Assembly (NCBI RefSeq): GCF_936928535.1
Contig: NZ_CAKZHY010000145.1
Location: 1-46,613 of the forward strand
DNA from: an uncultured Bradyrhizobium sp.
Lineage (GTDB): Bacteria > Pseudomonadota > Alphaproteobacteria > Rhizobiales > Xanthobacteraceae
Direction: 5' to 3'
DNA length: 46,613 nt
Position numbers and translations under genes: made by a program. The notes under the pieces were generated by a model. The model did not search any database. It saw only the letters and a program-made list of their open reading frames with translations, and was not told the DNA's origin. Shown one piece after another: positions 32,324 to 38,502 of the stretch (the first letter of the stretch is position 1; each line of letters starts with the position of its first letter).

Positions 32324-33124
32324 ATGACAACAAACATGCCTTTCTTCACTCGCGACGGCGATACATTCCATCCGACGGAAGTGGCCAACGGGCCGTGGGA
32401 TCCGAAGTCGCTGCACGGACGCGTCATCGTGGGCCTGCTCGGCTTTGCCATCGAAGAGCGCCATTCGGGCCCTGAATTCGTGCCGGCGCGGCTCACCGTC
32501 GACATGTTTCGGCTGCCGACCATCGACAAGCCCATCGAAGTGACCACGCGGCTGGTGCGCGATGGAATGCGCATTCGCGTGGTGGAGGCGGAGTTCGTGT
32601 CGGGTGGCGTCAGCATGGCGCGCGCCTCGTGCCAGCTGCTGCGGCGGACGCAAAATCCTGACGGCAATGTCTGGTCGCCGCCGAACTGGGATGTGCCCAA
32701 GCCCTCCGACATTCCAAAGCCGACCGATCCCAGGCTCGGCATGCACGGCAAATGGACGACGCGCCCGATCGTCGGCCACATGGGCTCGCTCGGCCCGCGC
32801 CGGCTGTGGATGAGCGAGGTGCGCGAGCTCGTTGCCGGCGTGCCGATGACGCCATTCGTCCATGTCGCTGTTGGCGCCGACTTTGCGAGCCCGTTTGCCA
32901 ATGCCGGCGACAAGGGGCTCGGTTACATCAACAGCGACGTGACGATTTATCTGCACCGCCTGCCGGCGACGAACTGGATCGGCTTCGAGGTGGTGAACCA
33001 TCAGGCGACCGACGGCGTGGCGATCGGCGAATGCTGGCTCTATGACGAGCAGGGCCCGATCGGCACCGCGACGGTCGCCGCGCTGGCGCAGCGCAAGCCG
33101 ATGGCGAAGGTGCCGCCGCCGTAG
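32324..33124 (+). CDS. Thioesterase-like (double hotdog) family protein
   Basis: About 266 residues with two hotdog-type halves like acyl-CoA thioesterase/TesB relatives: PWDPKSLHGRVIVGLLGFAIEE with RLTVDMFRLPTIDKPIEVTTRLVRDG in the first, and DFASPFANAGDKGLGYINSDVTIYLHRLPATNWIGFEVVNHQATDGVAIGECWLYDEQGPIGTATVAAL in the second. The late motif with GxxGxA resembles acyl-CoA thioesterase family members. The start is uncertain: ATG codons at 32279, 32324 and 32336 are in frame, and none has a good ribosome site. It lies 32 bp after queG. Substrate is unknown. Confidence 0.72.
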   Translation: MTTNMPFFTRDGDTFHPTEVANGPWDPKSLHGRVIVGLLGFAIEERHSGPEFVPARLTVDMFRLPTIDKPIEVTTRLVRDGMRIRVVEAEFVSGGVSMARASCQLLRRTQNPDGNVWSPPNWDVPKPSDIPKPTDPRLGMHGKWTTRPIVGHMGSLGPRRLWMSEVRELVAGVPMTPFVHVAVGADFASPFANAGDKGLGYINSDVTIYLHRLPATNWIGFEVVNHQATDGVAIGECWLYDEQGPIGTATVAALAQRKPMAKVPPP

Positions 33125-33136
33125 TCGTCGGTCTAC

Positions 33137-33240
33137 GTCATTCCGGGGCGTGCGCAGCACGAACCCGGAATCCATTCCTCCACCAACCTTGCCGCCCGAT
33201 GGATTCCGGGTTCGCGCCAAGTGGCGCGCCCCGGAATGAC
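33137..33240. repeat. Palindromic intergenic repeat, family A (GTCATTCCGG), copy 2
   Basis: Outer arms GTCATTCCGG (33137-33146) and CCGGAATGAC (33231-33240) match copy 1 at 20069. Inside, GAACCCGGAATCCAT and ATGGATTCCGGGTTC form a perfect 15-bp stem. It lies between two converging genes and could terminate both. Confidence 0.85.
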
Positions 33241-33252
33241 GGCGGGAGATAG

Positions 33253-33717
33253 CTACGCCAGATGCCGCTTCATCTCCGGCCGCGCCTTCAACTCGGCGCC
33301 CTGCTTGGCGGCGATCTTCGCGATCCTTTCCGGCGCGAACTTCAGATCGACAAACGCGGGCGCGGTGTTGGCGACCTCGTGATATCCAGCGATCTTGCCG
33401 TCGCGCAGGGTCATGATCGCGACGCCCTCGAACATCGCCCGCGCGCCGGCAGCTTCCGGCAGGGTTGAGGCGTAGCTGAAGGTGTAGTGCGCATAGAGCG
33501 TGGTGCCGTTGCTGACGGGATCGTGCATGTCCCAGCGGAAATCCGTCGCCGTGCGATAGAACCAGTCGTCGATCATCCCTGCGATTTTTTCGCGGCCTTC
33601 GAACGCGCCATAGAACACGTCGTGATAGATCCCGTCCTCGGTGAAGAGATCAGCAAAGGCACGGCCGTTGCGCTGCTCGACCGCGTCGCAGAAGGCGCGC
33701 AGCATGGCGGTGGTCAT
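33253..33717 (-). CDS. SnoaL-like (NTF2-fold) protein
   Basis: A 154-residue single-domain protein of the SnoaL/NTF2 fold: MLRAFCDAVEQRNGRAFADLFTEDGIYHDVFYGAFEGREKI followed by the paired beta strands of the cone. The start at 33717 has GGGAGAAG upstream; a longer frame reaches into the repeat and is rejected. Members include polyketide cyclases, ketosteroid isomerases and limonene epoxide hydrolases; the active-site set is not clear enough to choose. A repeat lies in its upstream region. Confidence 0.8.
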   Translation of the reverse strand: MTTAMLRAFCDAVEQRNGRAFADLFTEDGIYHDVFYGAFEGREKIAGMIDDWFYRTATDFRWDMHDPVSNGTTLYAHYTFSYASTLPEAAGARAMFEGVAIMTLRDGKIAGYHEVANTAPAFVDLKFAPERIAKIAAKQGAELKARPEMKRHLA

Positions 33718-33742
33718 TGGCGCTTCTCCCTTCCCATTCTCC

Positions 33743-33842
33743 GTCATGCCCCGCGAAGGCGGGGCATCCAGTACGCTGCGGCTTCTCAGTTCAATCACGA
33801 CGGCCGCGGCGTACTGGATCGCCCGCCTTCGCGGGCGATGAC
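33743..33842. repeat. Palindromic intergenic repeat, family B (GTCATGCCC)
   Basis: Arms GTCAT (33743-33747) and ATGAC (33838-33842) enclose two perfect hairpins, ATGCCCCGC/GCGGGGCAT (33746-33767) and ATCGCCCGC/GCGGGCGAT, plus the long-range pair ATCCAGTACGC/GCGTACTGGAT. It sits in the promoter region of the SnoaL-like gene and after the alpha/beta hydrolase gene. Confidence 0.75.
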
Positions 33843-33860
33843 ACCGAGTTCTGCGTTACT

Positions 33861-34649
33861 TCACCCGATCTCCGCCACCGCGGCAAGAATGCGCGCGATG
33901 TCTTGCGGGCGGGAGAGGCGATGGTCGCCGTCCTGGATCAGGGTGAGCACGACGTCGTCGGCCGGCAGGCGATGCGTCAGCGCGAAGGCGTGCTGCCACG
34001 GCACATCGGGATCCCGAGCGCCTTGCAGGATGCGCACGGGACAGCCGAGATCGATGGCGCCGCCGAGCACAAGGTGGTTGCGTCCCTCCTCGATCAGCTT
34101 GCGCGTGATCGGATAGGGCGTGCCGTCGCCATATTCGGAAGGCCTGAGCCAGAAACCCTTGGTCTCGATCTCCTTCTTCACCTCGGGCGAGAAATTCTTC
34201 CACATCAGCTCTTCCGTGAAATCGGGCGCCGGCGCGATCAACACCAGGCCTGCCAGCGACGCCTTTCCCGCTCGCTTCCTGATCTCGCGGGCAAGCAGCA
34301 GCGCCATCCAGCCGCCCATGGAGGAGCCGATCAGGATTTGCGGACCGGTGCAGAAGCGTTCGAACACGGCGACGCTGTCCTCGAGCCAGCTGCCGATGGT
34401 TCCATCGGCGAAATCGCCGCTGGATTCACCATGGCCGGAATAGTCGAACCTCACGGCGGCCCGGCCATGCTCTCCAGCCCAGGCGTCGAGCGCCACCGCC
34501 TTGCCGCCCAGCATGTCCGACTTGAAGCCACCGAGCCAGACGACGCCGGGGCCTTGTCCGGCGCGGTGGCGCACCGCGATCCTGCGCGCGGACGGGCCCT
34601 CGCCCAATTCGATGAAGTCGAGCACGGCATCGGGAATTGCTGAGGTCAT
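33861..34649 (-). CDS. Alpha/beta hydrolase
   Basis: A 262-residue serine hydrolase. The nucleophile is S110 in GSSMGG; the acid lies in ARDPDVPW at about residue 215 and the histidine in QDGDHRLSR at about 243, giving a complete triad. The oxyanion strand VVWLGGFKSDM precedes the conserved RFDYSGHGESSG. It resembles ABHD10/MPA-acyl-glucuronide-esterase-like enzymes, which also carry depalmitoylase activity, but substrate is unproven. It is divergent from infC. Confidence 0.83.
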   Translation of the reverse strand: MTSAIPDAVLDFIELGEGPSARRIAVRHRAGQGPGVVWLGGFKSDMLGGKAVALDAWAGEHGRAAVRFDYSGHGESSGDFADGTIGSWLEDSVAVFERFCTGPQILIGSSMGGWMALLLAREIRKRAGKASLAGLVLIAPAPDFTEELMWKNFSPEVKKEIETKGFWLRPSEYGDGTPYPITRKLIEEGRNHLVLGGAIDLGCPVRILQGARDPDVPWQHAFALTHRLPADDVVLTLIQDGDHRLSRPQDIARILAAVAEIG

Positions 34650-34760
34650 GGGAACGTTTACTCTGGCTGTGCGGTTTGAGGTGTTCGGCCGCGTTCCTTA
34701 ACGCAACCCTATATTGGCATTGTCCCTTTGGGACGCTTGCGGAACAGGGGCAAGGTGTCT

Positions 34761-34808
34761 ATGTCGTGCACCGTGCCGAAAAGCGTGGCCGAAATGCCTC
34801 GCATTTGA
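34761..34808 (+). other. Possible short leader ORF and hairpin upstream of infC
   Basis: ATG at 34761 opens a 15-codon frame (MSCTVPKSVAEMPRI) with AAGGTG upstream and a TGA at 34806-34808. A small hairpin AAATGC/GCATTT (34792-34806) overlaps its end and is followed by GAGGGTTTTCG. It may be an attenuating leader for infC or chance. The rest of 34650-34901 shows a short GTCCC/GGGAC hairpin near 34722 and no other gene. Confidence 0.25.
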
Positions 34809-34901
34809 GGGTTTTCGCTGCTCGCAACAGCGACTTGCTTGCCGGCATCAGCATCTTCCTGCAAAATAGCCGCTTCCTTTCACAACTTTGGAGAACCACC
34901 C

Positions 34902-35441
34902 ATTCGCCGTCCCAATAGAGCCCCGGCCCCAGCCGCCAAAGACGGGCCGCGCATCAATGATGATATTCGCAATGCGCAGATCCAGCTGATCGATCAGACC
35001 GGTGACAACAAAGGCACGGTCGAGACGATGCTTGCCATCAAGATGGCCCAGGAAGCCGGCATGGATCTGGTCGAGATTTCGCCAAATGTCAGCCCTCCCG
35101 TCTGCAAGATCATGGACTACGGGAAATATAAGTATTCCGCGCAGAAGAAAGCCGCCGAAGCCCGCAAGCGCCAGAAGACAGTCGAGATCAAGGAGATCAA
35201 GCTCCGGCCGATGATCGACGATCACGATTATGACGTGAAGATGCGCGCGATGCTGCGGTTCTTTGAAGAGGGCGACAAGGTCAAGATCACCCTGCGCTAT
35301 CGCGGCCGCGAAATGGCGCACCAGGAGATCGGCACCAAGCTCTTGGACAAGATCAAGACCGACGTCGCCGAGCTCGCCAAGGTCGAGCAGGACGCCCGGT
35401 TCGAAGGCCGTCAGGTCGTCATGGTGCTGGCGCCGCGCTGA
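34902..35441 (+). CDS. infC: Translation initiation factor IF-3
   Basis: A 179-residue IF-3, which keeps 30S subunits free and checks start-codon pairing. N-domain: RINDDIRNAQIQLIDQ, then VSPPVCKIMDYGKYKY and a linker rich in Lys/Ala/Arg; C-domain: EIKLRPMIDDHDYDVKMR and GREMAHQEIG. The start is taken as ATT at 34902 because no ATG or GTG lies near, the ribosome site GGAG is 8 bases upstream, and the protein begins IRRPNRAP, as expected. ATT starts let IF-3 restrain its own translation in E. coli. A terminator follows and rpmI-rplT is on the same strand after a reverse-oriented gene. Confidence 0.93.
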   Translation: MRRPNRAPAPAAKDGPRINDDIRNAQIQLIDQTGDNKGTVETMLAIKMAQEAGMDLVEISPNVSPPVCKIMDYGKYKYSAQKKAAEARKRQKTVEIKEIKLRPMIDDHDYDVKMRAMLRFFEEGDKVKITLRYRGREMAHQEIGTKLLDKIKTDVAELAKVEQDARFEGRQVVMVLAPR

Positions 35442-35468
35442 CGCCGATTGGCTGAAGTCGAAGTTTTA

Positions 35469-35507
35469 ACGGCCCGTCCGGGATGTCCGGCGGGCCGTTT
35501 GTGTTTT
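35469..35507 (+). terminator. Rho-independent terminator of infC
   Basis: ACGGCCCG (35469-35476) pairs with CGGGCCGT (35491-35498), with an inner CCGG/CCGG pair, and is followed by TTGTGTTTT. It ends the infC transcript 28 bp after the stop and reaches the stop codon of the converging exported-protein gene. Confidence 0.9.
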
Positions 35508-35905
35508 CAGGTCCGCGACGCCTGCCAGGTGCCGCTGCACTGGTCACCTGAGATGACACCTTTCCAGGAGCCGGCCCCCGCTGCGCCGCCGAGACGGCCG
35601 CCGCCGCTGGCGTGGGAGGCGCCGACCGATACCTGGACCGCGACGGCCCCGCCACGATTGACGGTACCGGAGACCCGGCCGCCGCCGGCGGACGAAACCC
35701 GGCTGCCCGTAACCGTGAAGGGAACGCTGTAGCCCGAGCTGCAGGCGCCGCGGGTGGTGGCGAAGGTGACGTTCCAGACGCCGTCATAACCGCCGATGCG
35801 GGCATCGGCGCTCGAGGGGACAGCGGCCGCAGCCAGCACGGCGAGCAGCGCCAGGTGGCGCGGACGGGTAACGTTAGACAAAATCGATTGGGAAAAATGG
35901 GCCAT
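35507..35905 (-). CDS. Exported glycine-rich protein of unknown function
   Basis: A 132-residue protein starting MAHFSQSILSNVTRPRHLALLAVL, with a signal peptide ending near PSSADA. The mature part begins RIGGYDGVWNVTFATTRGACSSGYSVPF, is rich in glycine and beta-branched residues, and ends with CSGTWQASRT. Two cysteines in the mature part could form a disulfide. AGGA lies upstream of the start at 35905; the longer frame to 35998 adds a non-signal tail. Such small WNVTF-type exported proteins are frequent in Bradyrhizobium, but I know no function. It separates infC from rpmI and runs opposite to both. Confidence 0.7.
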   Translation of the reverse strand: MAHFSQSILSNVTRPRHLALLAVLAAAAVPSSADARIGGYDGVWNVTFATTRGACSSGYSVPFTVTGSRVSSAGGGRVSGTVNRGGAVAVQVSVGASHASGGGRLGGAAGAGSWKGVISGDQCSGTWQASRT

Positions 35906-36133
35906 TTTGGTCCTGCTCCGGACGGGACGGCGTGAACGATGGGGTGGCAACACCCAATAGTCGGCGAGCAGGTTTCGCCGGTTCATCGTCGTTGCCAATT
36001 CGCCCGTTCTCTGCCATAAGCCCGACCTTCATCGCCCGGCTGATTAAGGGCTGCCGTGGCGGTGTTTCGTGCGGGTTTCGCGCTTGTTCGCAAAAACCTG
36101 AGCACAATCAACGCTCTAACGAGCATTTTTGAC

Positions 36134-36169
36134 GGCCACGCCGCCTTTCGCGGGCGGATTTCGTTGGCC
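36134..36169 (+). promoter_or_regulatory. Leader hairpin before rpmI
   Basis: GGCCA/TGGCC (36134-36138, 36165-36169) and CCGCC/GGCGG (36141-36145, 36153-36157) nest in one stem-loop ending 14 bp before the rpmI start; the ribosome site AGGAG is at 36173-36177. L20-operon leaders are autoregulated in other bacteria, so a ribosomal protein site is possible. Confidence 0.4.
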
Positions 36170-36183
36170 ATTAGGAGAGCCAA

Positions 36184-36384
36184 ATGCCCAAGCTGAAGAC
36201 CAAATCGGGCGCTAAAAAGCGCTTCAAGGTGACTGCCACCGGCAAAGTGATGTTCGCTCATCGCAGCAAGCGTCACGGCATGATCAAGCGGACGAAGAAG
36301 CAAATCCGTCAGCTCCGCGGCACCGCTGTGCTGTTCAAGACCGACGGCGACAACGTCAAGAAGTACTTCTTGCCGAACGCCTGA
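36184..36384 (+). CDS. rpmI: 50S ribosomal protein L35
   Basis: A 66-residue, very basic ribosomal protein. PKLKTKSGAKKRFKVTATGKV at the start and HGMIKRTKKQIRQLRG are diagnostic for L35. The AGGAG ribosome site lies 6 bases before the ATG. It is followed by rplT after 90 bp in the standard order. A leader hairpin lies just upstream, and a second one between rpmI and rplT at 36420-36438. Confidence 0.97.
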   Translation: MPKLKTKSGAKKRFKVTATGKVMFAHRSKRHGMIKRTKKQIRQLRGTAVLFKTDGDNVKKYFLPNA

Positions 36385-36419
36385 TCGCGTCCAAGGACGT
36401 CGAAGATCATTGCCAGCTC

Positions 36420-36438
36420 CGCCGCGTTTTGCGCGGCG
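36420..36438 (+). other. Hairpin between rpmI and rplT
   Basis: CGCCGCG (36420-36426) and CGCGGCG (36432-36438) pair around TTTTG. Possible L20 control element or partial terminator. Not followed by a T tract. Confidence 0.35.
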
Positions 36439-36474
36439 ATCCGTAAAACAAGTCACTTCTGAAGGATATTCGTC

Positions 36475-36834
36475 ATGGCACGCGTCAAACGCGGTGTGAC
36501 CGCCCACGCCAAGCACAAGAAAGTCTACAAGGCCGCCAAGGGTTTCTATGGCCGCCGCAAGAACACCATCCGCGCCGCCAAGCCGGCCGTGGAAAAGGCC
36601 CAGCAATACGCCTTCCGCGACCGCAAGCGGAAGAAGCGCACCTTCCGCGCGCTCTGGATCCAGCGCATCAACGCCGCCGTGCGTCCGTTCGGCCTGACCT
36701 ACAGCCGATTTATCGACGGTATGGCAAAGTCGGGCATCACCGTGGACCGCAAGGTGCTGTCGGATCTCGCGATCAGCGAGCCCGCTGCGTTCCAAGCGAT
36801 CGCCGAGAAGGCCAAGGCCGCCCTCGCCGCCTGA
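36475..36834 (+). CDS. rplT: 50S ribosomal protein L20
   Basis: A 119-residue L20, which binds 23S rRNA early in 50S assembly and represses its own operon in E. coli. ARVKRGVTAHAKHKKVYKAA at the start, then KGFYGRRKNTIRAAKPAVEKA and FGLTYSRFIDGMAKSGI near the end are diagnostic. The AAGGA ribosome site is 7 bases before the ATG. It ends 8 bp from a converging gene, with no terminator visible between. Confidence 0.97.
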   Translation: MARVKRGVTAHAKHKKVYKAAKGFYGRRKNTIRAAKPAVEKAQQYAFRDRKRKKRTFRALWIQRINAAVRPFGLTYSRFIDGMAKSGITVDRKVLSDLAISEPAAFQAIAEKAKAALAA

Positions 36835-36842
36835 GGCTTGCG

Positions 36843-37268
36843 CTAGCGGGCCTTCGTGCCCGCAGCCTTCAGCGCGCGCTGCGAGTACCGCTGGGCGACC
36901 TCCGCCCGGCAGAATGCCGTGAACGAGATGTACATGGTGCCGGACTTGTTCCGGTACTTGATGTCGCACGCGTGCATCTCGCGCTTGTAGGCCTGGTTCT
37001 GCGCCGCATTGAGGCCGGGCTTGAAGTCCGCCTCGCATTTCTTTTCGACGGCCGCGCCGAGCTGGACGTCGCCGCTCGCGGTCAGCTCGCAATCCTTGAA
37101 GACCTTCATCGCGCTTTCGCAGCCCTTCTGGCTGCTGATGGTGTCGACGACCTCGTCCAGCGTCATCGATTTCTCCATGCAGACCATGGCGCGCGCCGGC
37201 GTCGTGACGGCCGGCAGGACGATGGCCAGAACGGCAAGACAGGCTGCAAGACAGCATTTCGAAAGCAT
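36843..37268 (-). CDS. Small exported cysteine-rich protein
   Basis: A 141-residue protein with a signal peptide (MLSKCCLAACLAVLAIVLPAVTTPARA). The mature part holds six cysteines (in MVCME, KGCES, KDCEL, KKCEA, HACDI and AFCRA), suggesting three disulfides, and a helical look with no known domain. GAGGAG lies upstream of the start at 37268. It converges on rplT and diverges from pheS. Function unknown. Confidence 0.72.
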   Translation of the reverse strand: MLSKCCLAACLAVLAIVLPAVTTPARAMVCMEKSMTLDEVVDTISSQKGCESAMKVFKDCELTASGDVQLGAAVEKKCEADFKPGLNAAQNQAYKREMHACDIKYRNKSGTMYISFTAFCRAEVAQRYSQRALKAAGTKAR

Positions 37269-37419
37269 CGCGAAGGTCTCCTCGTATCCTGTCTTGGTGC
37301 CGGGTCCCCGCGCGAGGTTCAACTCAGCCGCTCAGAGCCCAAAATGACCGGCTTTTTGCTTGACGTTACGCCCTTCGGGCGGCGACAACCCAGCCGAATT
37401 TAGAGCCAAGGATTTGACC

Positions 37420-38502
37420 GTGTCCGACCTCGCAACGCTCGAAACATCCATCCTCGATCAGATCGCCGCCGCCGGCGATGAAGCCGCGCTCGAAGCGGTG
37501 CGCGTCTCAGCCCTCGGCAAGAAGGGCTCGATCTCGGCGCTGCTGGCCACGCTCGGCAAGATGTCGCCCGACGAGCGCAGGACCCAGGGCGCCGCGATCA
37601 ACCAGGCCAAGGACAAGGTCACCGAGGCGCTCGCCGCACGGCGCGACGTGTTGAAGTCCGCAGCGCTCAATGCGCGGCTCGCATCCGAGACGGTCGACGT
37701 CACGCTGCCCTTGCGCGATGCGCAAGCCGAGGCCGGCCGCATCCATCCTCTGAGCCAGGTCTGGGACGAGCTGACCACGATCTTCGCCGACATGGGCTTC
37801 TCGGTCGCCGAAGGCCCCGACATCGAGACCGACGATTACAACTTCACCAAGCTGAATTTCCCGGAAGGCCATCCGGCGCGCGAGATGCACGACACGTTCT
37901 TCTTCCATCCGAAGGAAGACGGCTCGCGCATGCTGCTGCGCACCCACACCTCGCCGGTGCAGGTGCGCACCATGCTGAGTCAGAAGCCGCCGATCCGCGT
38001 GATCTGCCCGGGCCGCACCTACCGCATCGACTCGGACGCGACCCACACGCCGCAATTCCACCAGGTCGAAGGCCTCGTCATCGACAAGCATTCGCATCTC
38101 GGCCACCTCAAATGGATCCTGCACGAGTTCTGCAAGGCATTCTTCGAGGTCGACCACATCAACATGCGTTTCCGTCCCTCGTTCTTCCCGTTCACGGAGC
38201 CGTCGCTGGAAGTCGACATCCAGTGCCGCCGCGACAAGGGCGAGATCCGCTTCGGCGAGGGCGACGACTGGCTCGAGATTCTCGGCTGCGGCATGGTGCA
38301 TCCAAATGTGCTGCGCGCCTGCGGCATCGATCCCGACGAGTACCAGGGCTTCGCCTGGGGCATGGGCATCGACCGCATCGCCATGCTCAAATACGGCATC
38401 GCCGACCTGCGCCAGCTGTTCGACAGCGACGTCCGCTGGCTAAGCCATTACGGCTTCAAACCACTCGAAGTGCCGACACTTGCCGGAGGGCTGAGCTCGT
38501 GA
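37420..38502 (+). CDS. pheS: Phenylalanine-tRNA ligase alpha subunit
   Basis: A 360-residue class II synthetase subunit that charges tRNA-Phe with PheT. The N-terminal coiled coil (about 1-100) binds tRNA. Motif 2 and the Phe pocket are seen in HTSPVQVRTM and QFHQVEGLVID, motif 3 in GFAWGMGIDRIAMLKYGI. Starts with GTG at 37420, with AAGGA 8-12 bases upstream. Its stop overlaps the pheT GTG start (GTGA), so translation is coupled. Confidence 0.95.
   Translation: MSDLATLETSILDQIAAAGDEAALEAVRVSALGKKGSISALLATLGKMSPDERRTQGAAINQAKDKVTEALAARRDVLKSAALNARLASETVDVTLPLRDAQAEAGRIHPLSQVWDELTTIFADMGFSVAEGPDIETDDYNFTKLNFPEGHPAREMHDTFFFHPKEDGSRMLLRTHTSPVQVRTMLSQKPPIRVICPGRTYRIDSDATHTPQFHQVEGLVIDKHSHLGHLKWILHEFCKAFFEVDHINMRFRPSFFPFTEPSLEVDIQCRRDKGEIRFGEGDDWLEILGCGMVHPNVLRACGIDPDEYQGFAWGMGIDRIAMLKYGIADLRQLFDSDVRWLSHYGFKPLEVPTLAGGLSS

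Noticed and set aside
37344..37403. Possible phe leader peptide (MTGFLLDVTPFGRRQPSRI) before pheS
   Set aside because: Only two Phe codons, not clustered, and no terminator/antiterminator pair; classic Phe attenuation is not supported.
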